13,819 bases of DNA from Alphaproteobacteria bacterium (GTDB taxonomy: Bacteria > Pseudomonadota > Alphaproteobacteria > JAEULC01). The position numbers were made by a program, and so were the translations under genes. Under the pieces are notes generated by a model. The model was not told where the DNA came from, made no database searches, and saw nothing but the letters and a program-made list of their open reading frames with translations. The DNA is taken from positions 1-13,819 of the forward strand of contig JADZDN010000305.1 in assembly GCA_020851015.1 (NCBI GenBank), written 5' to 3'. Shown piece by piece: positions 1-7,114 of this stretch; within the stretch, counting starts at the first letter, position 1; every line of letters begins with the position of its first letter.

Positions 1-292
1 GCGCGGTGATGATGCCCGGCACCCCCGCCGCGCGGAACAGCGGCCACACCGCGCCGCGCTCGCGCACCGCCAGGAACAGCAGCAGGAAGCTGGCGCAGGC
101 CACGCCGCGCCAGAACACGATGGTCCAGGGCCCCGCCTCGATGAAGCGCGCGATCAGCCCGCCCGTGCTCCAGATGATCGATGCCCCCGCAACCAGCAGA
201 AGGCCCAGGCGGTGGCGCGCCGCGTCGTGCGGCGCCGGTCCCGATGCGACGCGCGGGACAGCGAGGACCTGGTCGGACGAACTGGGGGGCAT
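1..292 (-). CDS. DMT superfamily (EamA) permease, N-terminal part
   Basis: An inner-membrane carrier of the drug/metabolite transporter superfamily, cut by the left edge of the window after about 97 residues. After a polar N-terminus of about 28 residues it shows the typical EamA opening: a first membrane helix (about 31-52, with LGLLLVAG and IIWSTGGLIARFI), a short loop, then a second helix containing PWTIVFWRG and ACASFLLLFLAV, followed by the start of a third. The W-S-T-G and F-W-R-G patterns match the first repeat of EamA carriers, which normally have 10 helices and about 300 residues. The start is the first ATG; no clear Shine-Dalgarno precedes it. It lies downstream of the phosphatase on the same strand, but a hairpin terminator separates them, so it probably has its own promoter. 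The substrate cannot be told from this part. Confidence 0.82.
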   Translation of the reverse strand, partial: MPPSSSDQVLAVPRVASGPAPHDAARHRLGLLLVAGASIIWSTGGLIARFIEAGPWTIVFWRGVACASFLLLFLAVRERGAVWPLFRAAGVPGIITA

Positions 293-307
293 GTAAAACC
301 GGAACTA

Positions 308-344
308 TTCAAGGTGGGGCGATTTTCCGCCGCAGTTCAAGGTG
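308..344. repeat. 9-bp direct repeat upstream of the EamA gene
   Basis: TTCAAGGTG occurs twice (308-316 and 336-344), 28 bp apart from start to start, directly upstream of the EamA start. Read on the gene's strand it is CACCTTGAA twice, and the distal copy continues as TTGAAC, which resembles a -35 element; no convincing -10 follows. It could be a paired regulator site or chance. The repeat is seen directly; any role is inference. Confidence 0.3.
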
Positions 345-428
345 ATAGCACACAAACGGCGCGGCCGCACCCGAAGCAAATCTCATCGGGCGCCGCAATA
401 GGGCTCATCCATTCTCGCCCAGAAGGGA

Positions 429-450
429 CCGGGCGGCCGAAGCCGCCCGG
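429..450 (-). terminator. Hairpin terminator of the phosphatase gene, UUCG loop
   Basis: A perfect 9-bp GC inverted repeat (429-437 with 442-450) encloses four bases. In the minus-strand transcript the loop is UUCG closed by a C-G pair, the extra-stable tetraloop common in bacterial terminators. It lies 28 bp past the stop codon of the phosphatase gene. The following tract is only weakly T-rich (TCCCTTCT), so termination may be incomplete or the hairpin may mainly protect the 3' end. Confidence 0.7.
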
Positions 451-477
451 GCTGCATCGACAATGCCGCTCGGCGGC

Positions 478-1353
478 TTATTGGCCCTTCCAAGGCTCCA
501 GCGCCTCGACCTTCGCCTTGTTCTGCTCGGCCTGGGATTTCTTGAAATCGTGGTTGAAGGCGGCCGATTCGAACGAGCCGTAGGTCGGGTTCGGCAGCAT
601 GATCCACTCGCGGCCCCAGCGGTCCTTGTTCGCCTCGAACACCTTCAGCCGCTCGGCCTCCGTGCCGCGATAGGCATCGGTGAAGTCGCCGAAATTGTCG
701 CCCAGGTTCAGGAGAACGCGATAGCTCTTGGCGACATAGGCGCGCCGCGTGCTCTTGGCCGAGGTCCAGTCCTGCTGCTCGCGCGAGGTCAGGACGGTGT
801 CGACATTGCCGCCCATCGGAAAGCCCAGCTTCTCCATGTTGCGGCGCGTCGCCGGTTCCTCCTCGGCCGTGCGGTTGGAGATGTAGAAGACTTTCACGCC
901 CTTGGACTCGGCGTACTTGCAGAACTCGACCGCGCCCGGAATGGCCTTGGCGGTTTCCGAATTGACGAAGGCGGTCCAGGTGGGGCCCGTGAAGCTGGTG
1001 CCCTTGGCCGCCATCCAAGCCTGGTAGCCCGAATTGTCGAGCAATGTCTCGTCGAGGTCCAAGACCACGGCCGGCGGCAGATGACCGAAATTCCCCTTCT
1101 GCTCGTCGGGCGCGCCGGTCCATTTCTTGTCGGCCAAGGCCTGGTTCAGCCGCATCTTGGCCAGGGCGAAGGCGGCCAGGGTCGCCGCCTTGTATTCTAC
1201 CGACTTCTGCATCCACAGCGTGGCGTTGATCAGGTCCGCGCGCGCGTTGCCGTCCTGCGCGAAGGCCGGCTGGGCCAGCGCAAGGCCGGCGCCCAGCGCC
1301 AGCACCATGGCCGCACGCCAGCCCTTGCGGCCGGCCCTATTCCCAATGAGCAT
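478..1353 (-). CDS. Secreted HAD-family acid phosphatase (class B/C, P4-like)
   Basis: A 291-residue phosphomonoesterase of the HAD superfamily, close to the acid phosphatase / 5'-nucleotidase e(P4) group. The N-terminus is a classical signal peptide: basic residues to about 13, a hydrophobic core, then AFA before QD at about 32/33. There is no lipobox Cys, so the mature protein should be soluble in the periplasm, unlike the P4 lipoprotein. The HAD motifs are all present: DLDET with nucleophile D99 and D101, motif II SNR at 159-161, and motif IV GDNFGD at 218-223 with D219 and D223. The ending NPTYGSFE is also typical of this group. A good Shine-Dalgarno (GGAGGG, 8 bases ahead) supports the ATG chosen. 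The gene stands alone and ends at the UUCG hairpin. Its likely role is scavenging phosphate or nucleosides from external phosphomonoesters; the exact substrate is unknown. Confidence 0.92.
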   Translation of the reverse strand: MLIGNRAGRKGWRAAMVLALGAGLALAQPAFAQDGNARADLINATLWMQKSVEYKAATLAAFALAKMRLNQALADKKWTGAPDEQKGNFGHLPPAVVLDLDETLLDNSGYQAWMAAKGTSFTGPTWTAFVNSETAKAIPGAVEFCKYAESKGVKVFYISNRTAEEEPATRRNMEKLGFPMGGNVDTVLTSREQQDWTSAKSTRRAYVAKSYRVLLNLGDNFGDFTDAYRGTEAERLKVFEANKDRWGREWIMLPNPTYGSFESAAFNHDFKKSQAEQNKAKVEALEPWKGQ

Positions 1354-1422
1354 GCGTGTGTCCCTCCACTGCTCGTTGACCCTCGTCCCATCTCCACGGC
1401 CAGCGCCCGCCGGCCGCGGAAT

Positions 1423-1439
1423 TTGACAATTTCGCGAAA
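1423..1439. promoter_or_regulatory. Candidate -35 element next to a 10-bp palindrome
   Basis: The 213-bp gap between the divergent phosphatase and urc1 genes contains a consensus TTGACA on the plus strand (1423-1428), followed one base later by the perfect palindrome TTTCGCGAAA (1430-1439). This is an AT-rich island in otherwise GC-rich sequence. A repressor bound to the palindrome would cover the promoter. No strong -10 hexamer lies 16-18 bases further on, so the promoter call is tentative. TAGAAT at 1512-1517 is another possible -10, without a good -35. Confidence 0.3.
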
Positions 1440-1566
1440 CCTAGCACCTTGGCTGGCCGCTTGGAACCGGGCGCCGGCCCGCAGGGCCATGGCTTTTGCC
1501 TATCCCTCGCGTAGAATTGCCCCTGCCGGATTCAAGCGTCCCGCCGCCAGGGCCGATGATTGCACG

Positions 1567-2826
1567 ATGGACTCGAGCGAACCCAAGCAGCGCCGCCATA
1601 TCATCCTGACCTCCCATCCCACCGGCGGGCAGCAGAAGCCCTTGCCGATCCACTGGGGGGCGGCGACGCCGGCCGAGCGCGGCCCGATCGTGGCGACCAC
1701 CTCGGAGCCGGCGCGGCGCAACGCGATCGGCACGCATTCCGGCTCCTACGGTCTCTACCGCGCGCTCGCCATCGCGGCGCACAAGCTGAGCCCGCTGCAC
1801 CGGCCCGACCTTACCGACACCGCCCCGGCCGAGCCGATCGGGCCGCACCCGCAATGGCTCGACCCGGCGCGGATCGTCTCGCTCGATCCCTGGGGGCACA
1901 TGGTCGGCGAGGTATTCGCCGAGCAGATCAAGGCGGGCCTCGACATCCGCCCGTCGATCGCCGTCACCAAGGCGCGCATCAACATGCCCGAGCTGCGCGA
2001 CGCCATGGCGGCGGGACGCCTGAAGGCCGACGACGCCATCCTGGTGCCGACCGGCGACGTGCGCGTGACCAAGGTCGCGATCGAGCCGGTCTGGTACCTG
2101 CCGGGAATCGCCAAGCGCTTCGGCATCTCGGAGACCGACCTGCGCCGCTCGCTGTTCGAGCATTGCGGCGGCATGTTCCCCGAGCTGGTGACGCGCTCGG
2201 ACCTGCACGTCTTCCTGCCGCCGATCGGCGGCACCACGGTCTACCTGATCGGCGACCCGGCCGCGATCGCCGATCCAGAGCGCAAGGTCGCCTGCCGCGT
2301 GCACGACGAGTGCAACGGCTCGGACGTGTTCGGCTCGGACATCTGCACCTGCAGGCCATATTTGGCTCATGGGATAGAAGTCTGCATCCGCACCGCCCAG
2401 GAAGGCGGCTGCGGCATCGTCGTCTACAACCGCAAGGAAGGCCGCGCGCTGGGCGAGGTGACCAAGTTCCTGGTCTACAACGCGCGCAAGCGCCAGGCCG
2501 GCGGCGACCGCGCGGAGACCTATTTCGAGCGCACGGAATGCGTGGCCGGCGTCCAGGACCTGCGCTTCCAGGAGCTGATGCCCGACGTTCTGCACTGGCT
2601 GGGGGTCAACCGCATCGACCGCTTCGTGTCGATGAGCGACATGAAGTTCGCGCCGCTGGTCGAAAGCGGCATCCGCGTCGTCGAGCGCGTGGAGATTCCG
2701 ATCGAGCTGATCCCCGCCGATGCCAAGGTCGAGATGGATGCCAAGAAGGCCGCCGGCTACTTCACCGCCAAGGCGCCCGATCGCGCGGAGCTGACCCAGG
2801 CGAAGGGCCGCGGCCTGAAGGAATGA
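1567..2826 (+). CDS. urc1: GTP cyclohydrolase II-like protein, uracil catabolism (Urc1/UrgA type)
   Basis: A 419-residue protein whose C-terminal half (about 225-400) is a RibA/GTP cyclohydrolase II domain, preceded by about 200 residues absent from RibA. The conserved machinery is complete: RVHDEC at 244-249, zinc ligands C249, C260 and C262 in the RibA spacing C-x10-C-x-C, EGR at 291-293, and D331 and R333, aligning with the proton acceptor and nucleophilic Arg of E. coli RibA. The N-terminal part (RHIILTSHPTG, SGSYGLYRALA) and the position before a DUF1688 gene and upp identify it as the Urc1/UrgA type rather than riboflavin-synthetic RibA. In yeast, Urc1 is needed to open the uracil ring, probably at the nucleotide level. 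The start at 1567 matches where conserved sequence begins; an in-frame ATG at 1489 (GCAGGG upstream) would add 26 residues. It overlaps the next gene by ATGA. A patch of rare codons follows the C-x-C motif. Confidence 0.9.
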   Translation: MDSSEPKQRRHIILTSHPTGGQQKPLPIHWGAATPAERGPIVATTSEPARRNAIGTHSGSYGLYRALAIAAHKLSPLHRPDLTDTAPAEPIGPHPQWLDPARIVSLDPWGHMVGEVFAEQIKAGLDIRPSIAVTKARINMPELRDAMAAGRLKADDAILVPTGDVRVTKVAIEPVWYLPGIAKRFGISETDLRRSLFEHCGGMFPELVTRSDLHVFLPPIGGTTVYLIGDPAAIADPERKVACRVHDECNGSDVFGSDICTCRPYLAHGIEVCIRTAQEGGCGIVVYNRKEGRALGEVTKFLVYNARKRQAGGDRAETYFERTECVAGVQDLRFQELMPDVLHWLGVNRIDRFVSMSDMKFAPLVESGIRVVERVEIPIELIPADAKVEMDAKKAAGYFTAKAPDRAELTQAKGRGLKE

Positions 2827-4061
2827 ACGCGCCCGCGCCAGCGCCCGACATCGCCGCCTCCGTCCGCTGGCTGCGCTCGACCGACGCGATCCGCCAGCGC
2901 TGCGGCCTGCTCCATGCGGCGGCGCGACGCGGCGAGCTGCGTCATTTCCGCCTGCATGCCGGTCGCCTGGACCGGACGGCCGCCTATGTCGCCGAGGTGA
3001 TCCGCGAGTCGTACCCGCGTTACGATATTCCGTATCACAGCCGCTGGCGGCATTTCGACGTCGGCGGCATCGACCGCTGGGGCGCCCTGTCGCGCGCGAT
3101 CGACCCAGGCGACCTGCCCCGCGCCGCGGCCGATCTGGCGGGCGTCAGCGTGCTGCTGGATGCGGGCGCCGGTCCCGGCTGGGGGTACAGCGAGGCGGGG
3201 TCCGGCGCGCGGCTGGGACGCTCCGAGGGGCTCGCCGTGGCCAGCCTGGCGATGTTCCGCGGCGGGCTGTTCTCCGGCGACCCGGCACGACCCTTCCGCA
3301 CCGATGCGCCGGGCTTGGAAGCGCTGACCGAAGCAACGTTATCACATGGCTTCCAGGTAAATGCCGCGAACCCGCTCGTCGGGCTTGCCGCCCGCGTGGA
3401 ATTGCTGCGCCGCCTCGGCGCGGCGCTGCGCGCGCGGCCCGACGTGTTCGGGCGCGACGCGCGCTTCGGCAACCTCGTCCCCTACCTGACCCGCGATGGC
3501 ACGCGGCCGATGGTCCCGGCGCGCGAGCTGCTCGATGTCCTGCTCGAAACCCTGGGACCGATCTGGCCGAGCGGCCTGATGTTCCACGGCACCTACCTGG
3601 GCGACGTCGCGCGCCATCCCCTGGCGCGGTCCGGCGACGCCACGGACGGGTTGGTGCCATTCCATAAACTATCCCAGTGGCTCGCCTATTCGCTGCTCGA
3701 ACCGCTGGAATGGGCGGGCGCTGTTGTGACCGGGCTCGACGACCTGACCGGCCTGCCGGAATACCGCAATGGCGGGCTGTTCATCGATGCCGGCGTGCTG
3801 GAGCCGATCGACCCGCCAGCGGCCGACGTGCCGGCCGACCCGCGATCCGAGCTGGTGGTGGAATGGCGGGCGCTGACGGTCGTGCTGCTCGACGACATCG
3901 CCGTCAGGGTGCGCGCGCTGTTGGGCCTGGACGCGGCGCGCCTGCCGCTGGCAAAAGTCCTGCAAGGCGGCACCTGGACCGCCGGGCGCAGGATCGCGCG
4001 CGAGAAGCGCGCGGACGGCGCGCCGCCGCTGGCGGTCGCCACCGATGGCACGACGTTCTAG
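2823..4061 (+). CDS. urc4: DUF1688 protein, uracil catabolism (Urc4/Urg3 family)
   Basis: A 412-residue cytosolic protein of the DUF1688 family, full length. Conserved family segments are visible: [12 protein letters not shown] (71-82), [10 protein letters not shown] followed by [10 protein letters not shown] (113-141), [16 protein letters not shown] (172-187), HGTYLGD (255-261) and [20 protein letters not shown] (280-299). There is no signal peptide or membrane segment. In yeast, loss of Urc4 makes ribosylurea accumulate, so the family probably acts on a ribosylurea(-phosphate) intermediate after Urc1 opens the pyrimidine ring; the catalytic residues are not established. Its ATG overlaps the urc1 stop (ATGA), implying translational coupling and equal output. 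Two stretches (around 3330-3370 and 3659-3672) use TTA, TCA, GTA, AAT and CTA codons that are rare elsewhere in the window, and both fall in conserved segments. Confidence 0.9.
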   Translation: MNAPAPAPDIAASVRWLRSTDAIRQRCGLLHAAARRGELRHFRLHAGRLDRTAAYVAEVIRESYPRYDIPYHSRWRHFDVGGIDRWGALSRAIDPGDLPRAAADLAGVSVLLDAGAGPGWGYSEAGSGARLGRSEGLAVASLAMFRGGLFSGDPARPFRTDAPGLEALTEATLSHGFQVNAANPLVGLAARVELLRRLGAALRARPDVFGRDARFGNLVPYLTRDGTRPMVPARELLDVLLETLGPIWPSGLMFHGTYLGDVARHPLARSGDATDGLVPFHKLSQWLAYSLLEPLEWAGAVVTGLDDLTGLPEYRNGGLFIDAGVLEPIDPPAADVPADPRSELVVEWRALTVVLLDDIAVRVRALLGLDAARLPLAKVLQGGTWTAGRRIAREKRADGAPPLAVATDGTTF

Positions 4062-4080
4062 GAGCGAGGGGGATCTGCCG

Positions 4081-4713
4081 ATGCATCCGAACGTCCACGT
4101 GGCCAATCATCCGCTGATCCAGCACAAGCTGACCCTGATGCGCCGAAAGGAGACGCCGACGGCCGAGTTCCGCCGCCTGCTGCGCGAGATCAGCACGCTG
4201 CTGGCCTACGAGGTCACGCGCGATCTGCCGCTCACGACCGAACGCATCGAAACGCCGATCGCCCCGATGGACGCGCCGGTGCTGGCGGGCAAGAAGCTCT
4301 GCATCATCTCGATCCTGCGCGCGGGCAACGGCATCCTCGACGGGTTTCTCGACCTGATCCCCTCGGCCCGCGTCGGCCATATCGGCCTCTACCGCGATCC
4401 GGCGACGCTGGTGCCGGTCGAGTACTATCTGAAGGTGCCGCACGACATCGCCGAGCGGCTGACCGTCGCGGTCGACCCGATGCTGGCCACCGGCCATTCC
4501 GCCGCCGCCGCCTGCCAGCGTCTGAAGGACGCGGGCGCGCGGCAGGTCCGCCTGGTGTCGCTGCTGGCGGCGCCGGAGGGGCTGAAGCACCTGGTCGAGA
4601 CGCATCCCGACGTGCCGATCTACACGGCCGCCGTGGACGAGCGCCTGAACGACCATGCCTATATCGTGCCCGGCCTCGGCGACGCCGGCGACCGTCTGTT
4701 CGGCACCAAGTAG
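4081..4713 (+). CDS. upp: Uracil phosphoribosyltransferase
   Basis: A 210-residue enzyme of usual family length that joins uracil and PRPP to give UMP and pyrophosphate in the cytosol. Visible features are the N-terminal [18 protein letters not shown] (77-82), the [16 protein letters not shown] flap region (95-110), the PRPP loop [14 protein letters not shown] (131-144) and the hallmark ending [17 protein letters not shown]. Within the PRPP loop, His139 stands where E. coli Upp has Gly (ATGGS), and AGNG stands where AGLG is usual. These may be features of the catabolic branch of the family. The start has a GAGGGGGAT Shine-Dalgarno shortly upstream, and the gene begins 19 bp after urc4. In this operon it corresponds to yeast Urc6 / Aspergillus urg2, feeding uracil into the URC route as UMP rather than serving only salvage. 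Confidence 0.95.
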   Translation: MHPNVHVANHPLIQHKLTLMRRKETPTAEFRRLLREISTLLAYEVTRDLPLTTERIETPIAPMDAPVLAGKKLCIISILRAGNGILDGFLDLIPSARVGHIGLYRDPATLVPVEYYLKVPHDIAERLTVAVDPMLATGHSAAAACQRLKDAGARQVRLVSLLAAPEGLKHLVETHPDVPIYTAAVDERLNDHAYIVPGLGDAGDRLFGTK

Positions 4714-4736
4714 TCAAACAACCCGGAGACTTCGCG

Positions 4737-5528
4737 ATGCCCGTCGATCTTCCCGAGAACAAGCTGAAACGCGCGCTTGCCGCCGGCAAGACCCAGTCCG
4801 GATTCTGGCTGACCACCGCCAGCACCACCGTGACCGAGATCGCCGCCGGCGCCGGCTTCGACTGGCTCCTGATCGACATGGAGCATTCGCCCAACGACCT
4901 GACCGACGTGATCGACCACCTGCGCGCGGCGATGGGCGGCACGGCCGAGCCGATGGTGCGCGTGCCGTGGAACGACGCGGTGATGGTCAAGCGCCTGCTC
5001 GATATCGGCGTGCGCTCGCTGATGTTCCCCTACGTGCAGTCGGTCGAGGAGGCGAAGGCCGCCGTGGCCGCGACCCGCTACCCCGGCACTTACGAGCACG
5101 GCATGCGCGGCTTCGCCGGCACGACGCGCGCCACCGCCTATGGCCGCATCAAGGACTACCCCAGGCGCGCCGCGTCCGAAATTTGCGTCACCGTGCAGAT
5201 CGAGACGCCGAAGGCGCTCGCGGCCTCGACCGAGATCGCCAGGGTCGACGGCGTCGACTGCCTGTTTATCGGCCCGAACGACCTGGCCTCGACCATGGGC
5301 CATCTCGGCAATGCCGCCGGCCCCGAGGTGCAGGCCGCGCTGATCAAGGGCTGCGAGCTCATAAAGAAAGGCGGCAAGGCGGCGGGCGTGCTGGAGTTCC
5401 GCGAGGACAACGCCCACAAGCTGATCGCCGCCGGCTTCCAGATGGTCGCGGTGGGTGGCGATGCCGGCATCGTCGCGCGCGGAACCGAGCGGCTGGCGCG
5501 GGCCTTCAACCCGAACCTGCCTGCCTAG
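4737..5528 (+). CDS. HpcH/HpaI-family class II aldolase
   Basis: A 263-residue metal-dependent aldolase of the HpcH/HpaI family, which cleaves or forms 4-hydroxy-2-oxo acids to give pyruvate (or a related 2-oxo acid) and an aldehyde. The residues known from E. coli HpaI are present with near-constant offset: R75 (MVRVPWND), catalytic H50 (IDMEHSPND), and metal ligands E156 (QIETPKAL) and D182 (IGPNDLA). The end has the usual VAVGGDAG segment. The length is normal. A GGAG Shine-Dalgarno lies just before the ATG. It starts only 23 bp after upp on the same strand, so co-transcription with the URC genes is likely, although no aldolase step is known in that pathway. It could instead serve aromatic or sugar-acid catabolism. 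The substrate is unknown. Confidence 0.92.
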   Translation: MPVDLPENKLKRALAAGKTQSGFWLTTASTTVTEIAAGAGFDWLLIDMEHSPNDLTDVIDHLRAAMGGTAEPMVRVPWNDAVMVKRLLDIGVRSLMFPYVQSVEEAKAAVAATRYPGTYEHGMRGFAGTTRATAYGRIKDYPRRAASEICVTVQIETPKALAASTEIARVDGVDCLFIGPNDLASTMGHLGNAAGPEVQAALIKGCELIKKGGKAAGVLEFREDNAHKLIAAGFQMVAVGGDAGIVARGTERLARAFNPNLPA

Positions 5529-5541
5529 CAGGGCTGCGACG

Positions 5542-7047
5542 CTACTCGCCGACGGCCGGCTGCTTCGCCGCCGGCGCCGGCACTGACGGTTTCGGCGCGG
5601 CGATGCGCCCTGCCACCTCGGCGCCCGCATCGGGCCGAAGCCGGGCGAAGGCCAGCGCCGAGGCCGCGGTCAGGACGCCGATGCCGGCGAAGGCCGGCCA
5701 GAAATCGGCGGCCGCCAGCGCCGCTTCGCCCCCGCCGGTGCGCAATGCCAGCGTTGCATGCAGCAGCCCGGCGCCGACCGCCACGCCGATGCTCAGCGAC
5801 ACCTGCTGCACCGTGCTGGACAGGCTGGTCGCGCGGCTCATACGGTTCGAATCGAGATCGGCGAAAGTGAGCGCGTTGATCGCGGTGAACTGCAGCGAGC
5901 GGAAGAAACCACCGGCGAGCAGCAGCGCCACGATCGCCGCAGCCGGCGTCGAGGGCTGGAACATGCCGTAGGAAACGAAGAAGGCGCCGCAAAGCACCGC
6001 ATTCGCCGTCAGCACCGGCCGAAACCCAAGGCGATGCAGGATCGGCCGCGCGGTCAGCTTCATGAACATCGCGCCCACCGCCGCCGTGAAAGTCAGCAAC
6101 CCCGAGGCAAAGGCGGTCATCCCGAAGCCGACCTGCAGCATCAGCGGCAGCAGGAAGGGCAGCGCGCCGACGCCGATCCGGAACGGCATGCCGCCGCCCA
6201 CGGCGATGGCGAAGGTCGGCACGCGGAACAGCCGCAGGTCGAGGATCGGGAATTCGCGCACGCTGGCGTGCCACAGGTAGAGTGCGCCCAGCACGGCGCC
6301 GGCCGCCAGCAGCCCCGCGGCGACCGGCAACGGCACGCCCTCGCGCCCCAGCGTCTCGCAGCCGATCATGATCCCCGCCAGCGCCAATCCGCTCAGCGCG
6401 AAGCCGACGCGGTCGAGCGGCGGCGTGTCCGGCTCCTTGCGGTTCTCGATGAAGATCGAGACCAGCACGATGCCGATCAGGCCGATCGGCACGTTGAGGA
6501 AGAATATCCAGCGCCACGAGGCGTAGGTGACCAGGAACCCGCCGACCGGCGGACCCAGCACGGGACCGAGCAGGGCCGGCGCCGTGAGGTAGGCCATCGC
6601 GCGCACCAGCTCGGCCTTGTTCACGCTGCGAACCATCACCAGGCGGCCGACCGGCACCATCATCGCCCCGCCCACCCCCTGCAGGAACCGCGAGGCCGTC
6701 AGCTCGACCAGGCTGGTGCTGATGCCGCACAGGATCGAGCCGAGGGTGAACACCACGATGGCGCTGCGGAAGATCGTCCGCGCGCCGAAACGGTCGGCCA
6801 GCCAGCCGCTGACCGGGATGAAGATGGCCAGGCTGAGCAGGTAGGACGTGATCGCCAGGCTGAGGCGGATCGGGCTGACGTCGAGGGACCGGGCGATCTG
6901 CGGCAAGGCGGTCGCGATGACCGTGCCGTCCAGGTTCTCCATGAACAGCGCGCAGGCGACGATCAGCGGCACCAGCATGGCCGGCCGCCCCGATTCCGGA
7001 GCGCCGGCGCCGGGATCGAGGCGGGAAACGGGTGCCGGACGGGCCAT
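5542..7047 (-). CDS. MFS transporter, DHA2 (14-TM, EmrB/QacA-type) family
   Basis: A 501-residue inner-membrane proton-driven exporter with the 14-helix DHA2 pattern. Helix 1 carries the family signature around NLDGTVIATALPQIA (about 38-52), loop 2-3 the motif A form GWLADRFGAR, helix 4 SRFLQGVGGAMM, and helix 5 the antiporter motif C region (LLGPVLGPPVGGF), followed by SWRWIFFLNVPIG. The C-terminal tail of about 30 residues is rich in Ala and Pro. No Shine-Dalgarno precedes the ATG; TATCAT sits only 5 bases upstream, so a leaderless transcript is possible. It lies 67 bp downstream of the enoyl-CoA hydratase on the same strand and ends 13 bp from the end of the convergent aldolase gene. Typical substrates of the family are drugs, dyes and organic acids; the actual one cannot be told. 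Confidence 0.93.
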   Translation of the reverse strand: MARPAPVSRLDPGAGAPESGRPAMLVPLIVACALFMENLDGTVIATALPQIARSLDVSPIRLSLAITSYLLSLAIFIPVSGWLADRFGARTIFRSAIVVFTLGSILCGISTSLVELTASRFLQGVGGAMMVPVGRLVMVRSVNKAELVRAMAYLTAPALLGPVLGPPVGGFLVTYASWRWIFFLNVPIGLIGIVLVSIFIENRKEPDTPPLDRVGFALSGLALAGIMIGCETLGREGVPLPVAAGLLAAGAVLGALYLWHASVREFPILDLRLFRVPTFAIAVGGGMPFRIGVGALPFLLPLMLQVGFGMTAFASGLLTFTAAVGAMFMKLTARPILHRLGFRPVLTANAVLCGAFFVSYGMFQPSTPAAAIVALLLAGGFFRSLQFTAINALTFADLDSNRMSRATSLSSTVQQVSLSIGVAVGAGLLHATLALRTGGGEAALAAADFWPAFAGIGVLTAASALAFARLRPDAGAEVAGRIAAPKPSVPAPAAKQPAVGE

Positions 7048-7114
7048 GCGCTATGATACCGGGCGAGCGGCCAAAGGGCTGCAATCGTATTCCGCCACCG
7101 CTTTCACGCCCCTG

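Noticed and set aside
463..1566. Open frame extending far upstream of urc1, up to 368 extra residues
   Set aside because: It overlaps the phosphatase gene antisense, gives an Arg/Leu/Gly-rich sequence without family features, and homology of Urc1 begins near 1567; it is a GC-bias shadow.
1567..2826. Annotation as riboflavin-pathway RibA
   Set aside because: The N-terminal extension and the coupling to DUF1688 and upp favour the Urc1/UrgA type; no other riboflavin gene is nearby.
5555..5575. GCCGGC inverted repeat as a terminator between the convergent aldolase and MFS genes
   Set aside because: Only 6 bp of stem with a 9-base loop, inside the MFS coding end, with no T tract; common by chance at this GC content.
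5758..7056. Long plus-strand open frame opposite the MFS gene
   Set aside because: Its translation is rich in Arg, His, Gln and Asp without domains, while the opposite strand encodes a clear 14-TM transporter.
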